A stretch of 64,000 nt of DNA. It comes from Gracilaria domingensis. Lineage: Eukaryota; Rhodophyta; Florideophyceae; Gracilariales; Gracilariaceae. The stretch lies in assembly GCA_022539475.1 (NCBI GenBank), contig VCMS01000026.1, positions 46,556 to 110,555 of the forward strand, read 5' to 3'. Below, piece after piece: positions 51,581 through 62,721 of this stretch (position 1 is its first letter; each line of letters begins with the position of its first letter). The position numbers and the translations under genes were made by a program. Under the pieces are notes generated by a model. It was given only the letters and a program-made list of their open reading frames with translations, ran no database searches and was not told the DNA's origin.

Positions 51581-52343
51581 TGTAGAGCCACGCTTTATGC
51601 GGTATTTGCTCGCTTTTGGTGTGAAATCACTGCCCCTGCAGTGCAGTGGAGGTCAAGGACTCTGGTGAGGTTGGCACAGCATTGCTGGATGGCTACACAC
51701 GTGTATGGACGGTTGGCACCCAACTTTGGGATATTCTAGATATTTATTATTTATTTTAGTTAGCCCGGTTGCACACTTGACAGTGGCACTCTACACTACT
51801 TAGTAGGTTGAGCTGCACCCATTGTCGGGGAAGTAAACGGACTAACCGAGTGTTCGGCTCTGATGTTTCACCCTTGGTGACCGATATCCTCCTCCCGGAG
51901 AGTCGGCACCTTGTGCAGGGCTCATCATCCGCCTCGCGGCATCATTAACACCACTACCGCTTTCGCGTGTTTACTTTGTGTGTGTTTTCTTTATTTCTGT
52001 CCCTGTTATACAGGTAGCACTACTTGGTGTACCGGTGCATACCGTTCGTGGCTCGATACACTCGCGTGGGCTATTACCGCTCTCGCGTGTCATCGCCACA
52101 CTCGTGGGTACCGCGTGCTACGCACGTGACGCTACTGCCGACTTGTGTCGTGTGTTCTCTACCGCTGGACGCTTCTTCTTCGCCGCTTCGCTCCCTCCAT
52201 TACTTGGGAAGGGTCGACCCCGGTCTTACACCCGGCATTGCCGTGTCGTACCTGTGGGAGCGCTCTACTGCTGTGCTCGCCTCTTGAGAGAGGGTCTGAA
52301 CCGCCTTTGCGTGTCTTTCCCCATCGCTGGGTTTTGCACAACA
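51581..52343 (+). repeat. 5' LTR (~763 bp)
   Basis: TGTAGAGCCACG ... TTTTGCACAACA, with TG and CA ends. Nearly identical to 62722-63270, after which the other copy carries many single-base indels. Contains a TATTTATTATTTATTTTAG stretch near 51740 that could serve as promoter or poly(A) region. The 3' limit is set by TG/CA ends and the adjoining TGG of a putative primer-binding site. Confidence 0.75.
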
Positions 52344-52345
52344 AT

Positions 52346-52366
52346 TGGTCTCCCGACTTAGAAGTC
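52346..52366 (+). other. Candidate primer-binding site
   Basis: TGGTCTCCCGACTTAGAAGT begins two bases after the LTR end, the expected place and the expected TGG. The sequence includes a small palindrome (GACTTAGAAGTC), and its complement resembles an anticodon arm with a UCU anticodon more than a T-arm. The primer tRNA is therefore unassigned. Confidence 0.4.
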
Positions 52367-52782
52367 GCGTTGATCCAGCAAGTTGGTTTTCTGATCAATT
52401 TCCGGTTTGCCGGTTCGTATCTGGTCGTGGAGATACACTACACAGTTTGTACTGGAAGGCTTTGCCGACAGACGTCGTGTTGGTACTGCTTTCCTCATCT
52501 TGGGTTGTTGTTTGGACACGGTTTACTACCGGTGGCACTACCTATTTCCGTAGTGTGTGATTCCCGTCGGTACGGTTGTTGTCACCCCGTTTGGGTTGTC
52601 TACTGTTCCCAGCAATCTGGTCGAGTCAGCCCTAATTCCGTATACGGCTGTTCCCGTTGGTACGGTTGGTTCGTCCGATTTGTCGGTTATCGTCACTCGT
52701 GTGAGTACGCTACACTCATTCGAGGTTAATTTGTTGTTTGCTTTCCTGTTCCCAGTTTTCTGGTTGTTTCTCGTCGTGGACG

Positions 52783-54867
52783 ATGGTGTCGGGCAAGCGC
52801 TCGAGCCCGACGAAGTCTCGCTCTGTTGGCTCTGGCTTGCCCCCGCGTCTGCGGTCTGTTCCTGAACCCCTACAGGGTGATGGAACGAAACCCGGAAACC
52901 GGAAACAGCCTGACAAGTCGTCTGACGCCCCAGTGGCTGGGCCCTCATCTGCTCCTTTGGAGGGTCTTATACCCGTTGTCGCGGCGAAGGATGCGCTCGT
53001 AAACGAGTTGGAGACTCAAGTTCGTGTGCTTGAGGCTCAGACTGCTGTCATGAGGAGTTCTCATGAAGCACTCGTTTCCGAGGTCGACACACTTCGTTTG
53101 AAGGTTGACGCAGCCCTCAACGGAGGTGTATCAGATGATCTACGTATTTTACGGAAGGATGTTAATGCCCTCTTGGAGGTTCTTCAAGGATATCCCAGTT
53201 TCACCGAGGAGGTTAACACGAAGTTCATTCGGATCCTTGGCCGTCTTGAGACGTTAGAGGCCACCATCCGTGAGGATGACGGCCCTGCTGCCGCCTCTGC
53301 GGGAGTGTCTCGTGGTACACGTGACCGGAAGTCCGGGAAGAGTCGCTCTAAGAAGAGGAATGTCGACGAGTATGACTCGGATTCGTCACAGTCTTCTGGT
53401 ATTTCAAACCGCTCGGCGGGTTCCTTATCATCGAGCTCGTCAAGTGACGGTGAACGTCGCGCTCGTTCTACGCGTTCGCGGAGTTCTACGTCCACCTATG
53501 GTGTTGTTGGTACCCGGAAACGGGGGCGAAAGCACTCAGGTTTGAGGGAACTGGAGCCGACGAATCCCTTGTTCAAAAGGTTGTTATCTTACCGGTATTA
53601 CCGTTTGGAAGATTCAAGTCTGAACCGGACGCCCCGTGGCACGGGTAAGGTGAAGGACTGCATCAAACGCATGTCCTTAACCTTTCGCAACCAGTTGTTC
53701 ACTGGGGAGGATCCCATTCTGGTGCTTGACTTTCTTTCACGCTTTGTAGCGGAAGCTGACATCCTCGGCATGAGTGAGGGGCAAGCTTATGTTGCCTTAC
53801 CGTATTTTCTACGGGGACTCGCTGAAGATCAGTATAACTCTGTAAGAGGTTCATCTCGCGCCTCTGAAGGAGGGGTCACCTGCTGGCCCGAAGCAGTGCA
53901 GTATTTGTTGCGCTCGTATGCGACAAATACCTCTATCGAGGAAGCAATCACCGCGTTGCGGGAGACGAAACAACGCCCGAAGGAGTCGGAAACCGAGTAC
54001 TCGGTACGCCTGAATAAGGCATTCCACCGTTGTGGCAATGTTTACTCCTCAAACGAGCGCTGTACGCTGTTTATCAACGGATTGAATCCGGCTATTCGCA
54101 CTCTGGTTGCCCAGCGACGGGAAGACCGGAAGAAGACTACCTATCTGGAGCTAGTGCAGTACGCGAAGGCGGAGGGAGACGCCTTGCGCGCACGCACCGG
54201 ATACCGGGTTTCAACCAAGGCGTTGCACCTCGAAGGAGGGTCGTCATCGGCTTCACTGCTACCGCAGGACTTTTCTGGCCACGATGTGGATAACTTACAT
54301 CTCGCACAGGTGAACCTGGATTCTATTCCGACTACGGAGTTGCCTTCTACTTCAGAAGCCTCGTCGAAGACGGAAGATGCGCTGCTTTACGCAGACCGTC
54401 CACGCGTTCGCGGTCCTCAAGTACCCTATTCAGGGAGTCGTTACCAGCGACCTGGTTGGGTAGACCCGCGAACGGTGAAGTTCCAAGACCCACGGAGTTC
54501 CGGAAGACCACCCCTGATCTGTTTCACGTGTTACAACCACGGTCATGCAGCTCCGAACTGCAACCTCTCGATGAGGGAAATGCCCACGGTTGTGGCGAAT
54601 TTTGAAGCGCTGACCCCCGCCGAACAGGCGTCAGTGCCGGTAACCGCATACCTGCGTGCGAAGGCTGAGTACCCCCGTAGGGTGTCTGCTGCAGAATTGG
54701 CTGCGTTACTGCACTCTGGTTCGACCCAGGTCAATGTTTCACCGGCTCAAGCCGTGGCGGCAACCGCTGTTGCGGGTAGTTCTGTCGCTGTTCCACAGGA
54801 ATCTGTGAAGATGCCTGCTGCACAGGACGCCGTTCCCGTTAGAACGGATGGAACTCAGTTAAACTGA
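52783..54867 (+). CDS. gag: Gag polyprotein of the gypsy element (694 aa)
   Basis: Start ATG 52783 (MVSGKRSSPTKSRSVG). A basic, disordered N-terminus is followed by a coiled coil (~60-130; ALVNELETQVRVLEAQ), a Ser/Arg-rich stretch (~180-260), the capsid-like retrotransposon gag domain (VLDFLSRFVAEADILGM, YFLRGLAEDQYN, TEYSVRLNKAFHRCG), and a CCHC zinc knuckle CFTCYNHGHAAPNC (~579-592), which binds RNA. A Ala/Val/Pro-rich tail ends at TGA 54865-54867. Longer than usual gypsy gag because of the tails. Intact frame. The pol frame opens 25 bases before this stop in the -1 frame. Confidence 0.88.
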   Translation: MVSGKRSSPTKSRSVGSGLPPRLRSVPEPLQGDGTKPGNRKQPDKSSDAPVAGPSSAPLEGLIPVVAAKDALVNELETQVRVLEAQTAVMRSSHEALVSEVDTLRLKVDAALNGGVSDDLRILRKDVNALLEVLQGYPSFTEEVNTKFIRILGRLETLEATIREDDGPAAASAGVSRGTRDRKSGKSRSKKRNVDEYDSDSSQSSGISNRSAGSLSSSSSSDGERRARSTRSRSSTSTYGVVGTRKRGRKHSGLRELEPTNPLFKRLLSYRYYRLEDSSLNRTPRGTGKVKDCIKRMSLTFRNQLFTGEDPILVLDFLSRFVAEADILGMSEGQAYVALPYFLRGLAEDQYNSVRGSSRASEGGVTCWPEAVQYLLRSYATNTSIEEAITALRETKQRPKESETEYSVRLNKAFHRCGNVYSSNERCTLFINGLNPAIRTLVAQRREDRKKTTYLELVQYAKAEGDALRARTGYRVSTKALHLEGGSSSASLLPQDFSGHDVDNLHLAQVNLDSIPTTELPSTSEASSKTEDALLYADRPRVRGPQVPYSGSRYQRPGWVDPRTVKFQDPRSSGRPPLICFTCYNHGHAAPNCNLSMREMPTVVANFEALTPAEQASVPVTAYLRAKAEYPRRVSAAELAALLHSGSTQVNVSPAQAVAATAVAGSSVAVPQESVKMPAAQDAVPVRTDGTQLN

Positions 54868-57800
54868 GTACGGGAGTCTCCAATGGAGAGGCGCCCGAGT
54901 CGAGGTCTACGGCGCCCGAGGCGTCACCGCCTCGCTCCCAGGTCAAAATCCTTTCGAGGAAACAGACCGTCTTAGACGTGGACTCTACCACCATCGGTGT
55001 GTTACGTCGCCCGTGGATACGGTTCAGGAACAACCGGATCCCGGATCGAGTCATGGTAATGGCCAAGCGAAACTACAAGATATTTGCTGACCTTGGCCTA
55101 TCCACCCAGTATTTGGTGCGTCATCTCTCTGTCTTGGATACAGGTGCTGGCCCCAACTTCATTGTTGAGTCGTTACTACCGCCGGAAGTCCGTTGTCGAA
55201 TCCGCTCTGGACCCGTCATGGACGTGGCAGATGCTAACAATAACCCGTTACAAACGGCTGGAATGGTTTCACTGATTGTCAGGATTGGTAACTGCATCGA
55301 GCAGGTAGAATTCATCGTCTGCAAGACGCTCGCTGCCCCTGTCATTCTAGGGTGTGACTTCTGCGACAGATATGTCGAAGCCATACGACCGCGTGCGCGT
55401 GAAGTGGAAATGGAAGATGGTTCGGTTGTACCGATTGTTCGTCGCTCATTACGCCGAGCGTCAGCTAAGCTGGTACCACTACCCGCTCCTCTACAGGATT
55501 CCTCACCTCCGAAGGAGTCGCCGAAGCTCCGCGTAGCGCGTGCAATTTCTATTCCGCCAGAATCCCAGGTTTGGGTTGATGTTACTGCCGCACCGCGTGG
55601 TTTGCGGGTTGTTCAACCATTGAACTCGTTATACGAGAAGTATCAGGTCGCGTTGGCGAACGGAGTTGTTCAAATCAACAGCGAACACCCCTTTCGGGTT
55701 ATGTTGGCCAACTTTGGCAAGAAGCCCCAGTATCTGGTGAAGAACCAAGTAATTGGTACTGTCTTACCGCACCCTACGGCGCTTATCCCTACAAAGGTGA
55801 CTGCCGCCGAGATGCTCGGGCTTGCTGAAGAACGCACTGGTTTGCTTCACCCTAAGGAGGGGGAGGGCGAATCGTCGCGCTCGTCTGCGTCGGACCCGTC
55901 CCAGACGGTTGAACACACGAATGACTCGGAAGCTAGGACCGTTCCTACGAGTTATGACAAGATTGACCCTATCAAGGAGTTAGAAGAATTGAATCTCGGT
56001 CATGTACCGGTTTCACACCGTGAGAAGTTGCGCAACATGTTGCGAGAGTTTACACCAATGTGGGATGGTTCCCTCGGAGAGGTTTCAACTACGGAACACC
56101 GGATTGACCTCCTGCCGGAGACCAAGCCGATTGCTCAGCACCCTTACAGGGCAGGCCCGAAAGCACGGGAAGAGGAAGAGTTTCAGATCAACAAAATGCT
56201 CCGCGCTGGCGTGATAGAACCGGCTCAGTCGCCGTGGGCATCTCCAGTTGTACTGGCTCCGAAACCCGACGGGTCCTGGCGCTTTTGTATCGACTATCGT
56301 CGCTTGAACGATGTCACCGTCAAAGACGTGTACCCCATACCTCGTATGGACGAGTATATCGACTCGCTTGGCGATGCTACTGTTTTCTCCACTTTGGATG
56401 CAAACTGGGGTTACTGGCAAGTACCAGTTAGACCGGAAGACCGTGACAAGACCGCGTTTACCTGTCATTCAGGACTATACCGCTTTAAGCGTATGCCGTT
56501 CGGGTTAACGAACGCCCCCGCTACGTTTCAGCGTGCTCTGGACATTTTGTTAGCTCGCTTCAAATGGCGGAGTTGCTTGGTATACCTCGATGACATCATC
56601 GTGTTTTCCAACAGTTTGGACGATCACCTCGAACATGTTCGGGAGATAATGACCGCTTTGCGGGATGCTGGAATTACTCTCAAATTGAGGAAGTGTGAGT
56701 TTTTCACTCACTCAGTGAAGTATCTGGGCCATGTCATACGTCCAGGACGGTTACTGATCGAGGAAGCTCGCGTGAAGTCCCTCAAAGAGGCGAAGCACCC
56801 CACTACACAGACAGAGCTACGCTCCTTTCTAGGGCTATGCAACGTTTATAGACGGTTCATTTCTCGCTTCGCGAAGATCGCGGGACCGCTCAACGAACTC
56901 CTGAAGAAGGGACAACCGCCCAAATTGGGACCACTTACCCCCACGCAAGTGGAGGCCTTCAACTCTCTTAAAGAGGCTGTTACCACGGCACCCGTGTTAG
57001 CGTTACCAAAGAACGGGTTGCCGTACACCGTGGATACGGATTCGAGCGATTACCAAATTGGCTGCGCTCTCTTTCAGACTACACCCGAAGGGGAACGCAA
57101 ACCAATTGGCTATTGGTCTCGTACACTCAACGTGCACGAGCGCAATTACTCGGTATCCGAGAAGGAGTGTCTCGCCATGGTATGGGCTTTGCAGACTCTA
57201 CGACCATATCTTATGGGTGTGCACTTTACCGTCAATACGGATCATTCCGCCTTGCGTTGGTTAATGTCAGTCACGGAGCCTTCCGGACGCTTAATGCGTT
57301 GGCGTCTTCGGCTTGCCGAGTTTGACTACGAGGTCACCTATAAGAAGGGTTGTTTGAACGCGCAAGCGGATGCTCTTTCACGTCTAGGAACTGAAGGTGA
57401 AGCTTTACCCGTCGATGACGAGGATGAAGATATCCCCTGTTTCCTCATGGAGGAGGGTGATGAAGACTACGACATCGTGTCGGACGACATCTGTGATGAT
57501 TTGCTCGTCGCAGACGGTGAAGACCCGGAATCCGGTACATTCGTCCCCATTACTCCAGAAGAGCTGGTGCGGGAACAGCAATCTGACCCGTTCTGTACGA
57601 GGATACGCTCCCAAATTAATGGTGGTGCTAACATCCCGTTCGGGGTCAACACACAAGGTTACCTCGTCAGAGTGGTTCGTTCTGCCCCACAGATTGTGGT
57701 TCCTCACTCCTTACAAACAAGGGTATTGCATCTCTCCCATCACTCGCGGATGGCTTCCCATCCGGGTGCTAAGCGGTTATACACGACACTGCGTCGGGAT

Positions 57801-60396
57801 TTCTACTGGCCCGCGTTAGCGTTGGACTGCTACACCACCGTGAAGGCGTGTACACATTGTGCTCGCGAGCGAGTTAAACAGCGTCGCCATGCGAAGAAAC
57901 TAACACTTTTCCCCGCAAGGGCGCCGTTGGAGTTTATTGCCATCGATATACTCGGCGAGTTCTTGCGTACTTCCCGAGGAAATCGGTTCTTACTCGTTAT
58001 TACGGATAGATTCAGTAAGCTAGTCCGGACAGTTCCGTTGAAGTCGATTACAGCACGCAGTGTTGCGGAGGCATTCGTTCGCCATTGGGTTATGGTCTAC
58101 GGTCCCCCGGTCAATCTCCTCTCAGATAATGGTCCGCAGTTTACTGCACGTTTCTTCCAGGATGTCTGTCGGATACTCGACGTGAAGAATCTCTTCACGA
58201 CGACGTATCATCCCCAATGCAATGGGCAAGTCGAACGGTTTAACCGGACAATGCTCTCCGCATTGCGGGCTTATACAGTTGAACACCCGAAAACTTGGGA
58301 TCTCTACACGGATACCGTGACGTATGCGTATAATACGCAAGTTCACAGAGTAACTGGTTTATCGCCCTTTGAGCTCGTGCTCTCACGGACACCACCGCCA
58401 GTTGCGGTTGAACCATCAGCAAAGCTGGATACGTCACCGTCAATACGGGATCACTACTTGCAATGGAAGCAGTGGTTATCCGCAATGGTACCTGTCGCCA
58501 GGTCGTCAATGGCGAAAGCACAACACGCTTACAAGCGGAACTTTGATGCCCGGGTACGGAGACCACTACCGCCACTGAAAGTGGGAAACCTCGCCTTTGT
58601 CAGGAAGGAGTACTACAACCCTGAAAAGGAGCGGCGCCACAAGCTTTCACCCATCGCTGATGGTCCGTACCGCGTTGTCAGCGTGAACAAGGACACAGCC
58701 GTACTGGAAGTTGGTGACGCTCATGAGCGTTTCTCCCGCGATCGCGTGGTAAGAGGTCCAACCGTTCACACGGAAGTACTTTCGGACACACAGCAGGAAG
58801 CTGGACAGACAGAGAACCGAGGAACCTCGTCGCAGAACACTACACCCACTGTGGGGCTCCGTCACCCAACACGGGGTCTTGCAGATGTACCGATTATATC
58901 GTCGCAAGCCGAGGTATCGGAACATACACCGCTGGTGAAATCGCGTTTCACAGCGTCTGTTACACCGTCAACTGACGTGATGACTGCTCCCTGTAACGCT
59001 CCACCTAAGGAGGGGGAGGGGAATTCACGCGTTGTCGCGGAGAGTGAGTCACCGGTGTCGCTACCGTCGCAGCACCGTGATTTACGGGAAAGTAATGAAG
59101 CAGAGGCAGAGTCGCCTCAGGACACCGTCGAAGACGTAGTTGCTACGGACACCACTGTCAGTGGGAAGGATCACCCGCTGTCGCGTGTTGAAGTCGCGAA
59201 GGACGCGCCGCAGTCGGCCGCTGTCGCGCAGAACTCTGCGGAGGATACACAACCTTCCACGAAGGATCGCGACCTTCGGGAAGGACACCGCACGCAACGA
59301 ACGGACTCAAGGTTGTCCCAGGATACTGGTATTGCTCACCCATCTGGGGAATTGTCACAGGAACACGCGCCCATCGTCGCACGGACGCAGGACGCGGAGC
59401 ATGCTCTCGTTCGCGAAGTTTCCACGGCAAGGCCGGAAGTTGATCAAGAACACCCGACTTCTCGCAGAGCAAGGCTACAGCGAAGCTGGATACTGTATCA
59501 CGGAGTATTTCGGACGCGCAGTCGCCGCATTCCGCCGCTGACGACCGCCGCAAACCGCCTTCGCAGGCGCGCTGTAGGGAAGTCACGGCAGATCCCGGTA
59601 CCTTAGACACTGCAGAGCAGGAAGAAGAGGAGACGCTCGCTGAAGCGAAGATCACACACCCCGGTTCGGGTAATGGTAGTGCACCGTTGCACCCAGCCGT
59701 GGGGAAGTCGCAAGTCGCACGTCATGACGTTTCGCTAAGTCATGACGGCGCACCGCTCTTTGGAGATACGGATTACAGCCCTGATTTAGGGAAAACGCAC
59801 ACTGCAGCTGCAGGAGCGCTTGCGCACCACAAATCTTGGGGCGCGCAGCGCGCCCCACACAATGGGCCAGTCACAGCTCGTGGCAGTGCCACCACCGCGA
59901 ACCGTCGCGTGTCTTCACGTGAACCGGCACGTGCCGTGGTGAACAATCCGCCTCCGCGTCCGCCTTCACCGTTAAGACGGGAACTATCGCGTGAACTAGC
60001 CGTTCGCGGACCCGCCGAAGCGGCGAAGCTGCTTGAAGAAGCCCGGAAACGGGAAACGAACACTCAGCAGAGGGCAAATCCACCGCCGAAGGCGTCAGGA
60101 GAAACTCACAGCACCGCTGGTCACGAAGTTACGGCACCGCCGCAGCGCGCTGACGACCCTTCGCAGGAAGAGCTCGAGCGGGGCGTATACTCGAAAGAGT
60201 TCGTCGTAGACCACATCGTGGGACACAGTTGGAACCGAAGGGGTCTGTTCAGTACCAGGTACGCTGGTATGGCTATCCGCCGTCGCGGGATTCGGACGAA
60301 CCCGTGGAGCACTTACCCCGATCGAAGATCGTGCAGTACCATCGTCGAACTAACACGGCGTTGCCGGCTAACCTACATCAAGCGATGGTCGGATAA
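54843..60396 (+). CDS. pol: Pol polyprotein: protease, RT, RNase H, integrase, chromodomain (two frameshifts)
   Basis: The frame opens at 54843, with no ATG before 55053, so it is probably made by frameshifting. Seen: protease LSVLDTGAGPNFI; RT with PKPDGSWRFCIDYRRLN, FSTLDANWGYWQV and YLDD (56583-56594); RNase H TVDTDSSDYQIGCA and NTDHSALRW; integrase zinc finger H..H/C..C (HHSRMASHPG, CTHCARE); D-D-E residues in AIDILG, SDNGPQF and GQVERFNRT; and GPYRVVSV (GPY/F). Then ~490 residues of Ser/Thr/Pro/Glu-rich linker and a chromodomain (YSKEFVVDHIVGHSW, then YQVRWYGYPP). The frame changes at about 59455 (CCC run) and 60240 (GGGG run); each would be healed by one base, and the first frame alone ends at 59606. 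The chromodomain frame stops at TAA 60394-60396. Confidence 0.85.
54858..54864 (+). promoter_or_regulatory. Candidate -1 ribosomal frameshift site G TTA AAC
   Basis: Heptamer GTTAAAC, in gag codons CAG TTA AAC TGA, lies immediately before the gag stop and within the 25-nt gag/pol overlap (54843-54867). Slipping back one base continues into pol as GTT AAA CTG AGT. GTTAAAC is an established slippery sequence in arteriviruses. Downstream are a short stem (TCTCC-AAT-GGAGA, 54876-54888) and paired GGCGCC strings (54890 and 54911) that could form a stimulatory structure. Confidence 0.6.
55854..55867 (+). other. Internal purine tract resembling the 3' PPT (1)
   Basis: AAGGAGGGGGAGGG inside pol, coding PKEGEGES between protease and RT. 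It shares AGGAGGGGGA with the 3' polypurine tract at 62710. It could act as a central PPT or simply reflect a repeated peptide motif. Confidence 0.5.
59007..59023 (+). other. Internal purine tract resembling the 3' PPT (2)
   Basis: AAGGAGGGGGAGGGGAA in the pol linker, coding PKEGEGNS. The same core as the tract at 55854 and the 3' PPT, about 3.15 kb from the first. Confidence 0.5.
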
Positions 60397-62709
60397 CACA
60401 CGTCGTTGGAGACGGAGGCGTATCGCGTACCGCGCACGAACGGTTCTACGAACGACAACACTCAATCGAGGAACACTGCGACAACCTCCAGAGGAGTACT
60501 GTACCGCTACTCGCGTGGTGAGGAGACACTCTAGGAAGAAGAGAGTTGAGTTCAAGATCAGTTATGCCCTCAGGTGAGGAGAAGTTTAGTTGCACTCTGA
60601 AGAGGATGAAGTACACTCGGAAGAAGAATGAAGACTCTATGGAGAGGAATTGTCATTCAGATGCGAAGTTATGAAGAAGGAGTTTCACATGTGACTCTCA
60701 CCCATGTGGGGTCACTTGGTTGCTCGCATTTTGCGGTTGGAATCCGACTCATGTCGTGTCTAATCGCTATTCAATCGTTTTCGATGTTGTTTACCTGTTA
60801 GGTTTTTTGTCCAGCTTGCGGGTTCGCTACTACCATAGTGGACCGCAATCACGGTTTTTCCCTAGCAGAAGGGTGTACAATTTCCGTGTACATCATGTGT
60901 ATCTACCGGTTTGATCACCTTTTGCCATTTTCGAGGAGCACCGCTCGTTCGTTTTGGCTTTCACGTTGAACAGGGTTCGTTCTCGTCAGTGACGGTCTTT
61001 GCACGTTTCACGGTTCTCACTGCACGCCACATGCGGCCGAGGTTCGAAACCGTCACGCATATTGCGGAAGAACCCCGATCTTCATCGGTTATCATCACCT
61101 TTGTAAGGGTTCGTCACTCTCGTGGTCGAGGATAGTTTCTGGTTAACCGATATCTCTGGAGCTTCGTTTGCGCCCGCACTGCGGCCTATCATTCCATCTC
61201 ACCGTTTGCACGGGTTTTCGAAAGCTTACCGAGACGTTCTCGTGAGTTCTGCACGGTACGGGACCGGAAGATAACATCTTGTTGAAGGATCATTGTTGTT
61301 TTGCGACCATTTTTATGGTGTCATTTGTTGTCTCAGCCTTGCTGGTGTGTTTGATTTTGGGTTTCACGAACCCTCTGTGAGGTCTAGTGACTGCCCTCGG
61401 TAGAGGTTGAACCTTGATTAAGGTCTAGTACGCCGTCATCCGGTTGAAAGTTTTCACGGATTACCGGTTTAATTGCTGCTGTCAACGACTTCGACCACGT
61501 CTACTACTGTTCACTCCGTTGTGGAGGCCGTCTTTACGCTTCTGCGGTCTCTGGTACAGCCGCACAAGGCGTTGGTATCGATTACCAGTCGTTTCTGGTC
61601 TTTTTCGCGGTTCTCCGATGTCGGGTGTATCACCTCTACAGTACCTTGCGAGGGTCATCTGCAAAAGACCCGTAACTCGGTGAATACTGGCTCGTTTCTT
61701 CAACGGTTTTGTACCAGTAGTCACTGGATGTATACAAACACTTTGGCGGAAACCGAACGCAATTGTCTTGAAGAACTTTGGAGCTACGGCACCGTTTCGG
61801 TTCAACAATCTATTTTTAGACCGCATTTTTGTCAACTGAAATGGTCGGGCTTTCCCACTTAGTGGTGTTCAATCCCAACAGTTTTGTTGTCAAATGAAAG
61901 CTCTGATTCTCAGGAGTTCTCCGATGTATCGGGTTTGTTCAGAGCGTAGCTGGTTCAAAAGTTATGGCGACTACAATTTTTCGGGTATGTCAAATTCCCA
62001 AGTTCTTTGTGTGAAGTTTCCGAAACGTCGTCGGCAGCGTTGATTCGACAATGTCGTAACTTCTGAACCCATCTAGAGACTACGTGCCGCTTGATTGCGT
62101 GATGTGAGCGACCGTATAACGGGACGGTGGACCTCGAGAGGAAGGAATTGGGCAGGAAAAGGTCGCTACTGTACTGGGTGACCTTGGATCGCGCTTGTCG
62201 ATTCCACAGTGTGGCAACCGCCCCTGAAAGGGAAAATAGGCGCCTCAGAGAGGTATAGCACCGGAACCCCGGGACAGTGAACGAAGTTCAGGAGGACCGC
62301 TCCCGTTCGGGTGTGTCGAGCGTTGCTGCAGCACTGCTTGGCAGGAAGTCGGCTCGCCGTACTGCGGGCAAGGGCACCGTCAAGGACGTTGGTTGCGCAC
62401 CCACTAGAGAAGCCCAACGCATATCGCGCGGGCTCCAGGACCGTTATTGGGCGTGAATGAAACGCAGTGAACCCCAATCTGGGCGTGCTGCAACCATTTT
62501 CACGACGATGTCGGGAACGTTATGGCACGTCGATAGACGGTGATCGCAACTTCATAGGAGGTACAGGACGACGCATATAGACCCAGAAACGGGTAAGATG
62601 GCGCAAATTCATCACGATCGCTCGCAGATACCGCTCTTGCAGGTGGATGCACAACGTTGTTGGTTTGTCCGGTGCTTCAACCGTCATGAAGACGTAGTGT
62701 TCGCACCTC
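60397..62709 (+). other. Non-coding 3' internal region of the retrotransposon (~2.3 kb)
   Basis: No env-like or other conserved frame: open frames are under 130 codons and lack transmembrane or domain features. The frame from 59687 continues to 60577 only because the chromodomain is frame-shifted. Such long untranslated 3' segments occur in some large gypsy elements. Nothing else recognised. Confidence 0.6.
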
Positions 62710-62719
62710 AGGAGGGGGA
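62710..62719 (+). other. 3' polypurine tract
   Basis: AGGAGGGGGA, two bases before the TG of the second LTR: the expected plus-strand primer position. Confidence 0.75.
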
Positions 62720-62721
62720 TA

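Noticed and set aside
59687-60577. Separate 296-aa retrotransposon ORF
   Set aside because: Its first part continues the pol linker in a shifted frame and its last part is the chromodomain region read out of frame; a frame-broken pol tail explains it better.
60577-62700. An env-like or other third gene in the retrotransposon
   Set aside because: No frame above 130 codons, no signal peptide or transmembrane pattern.
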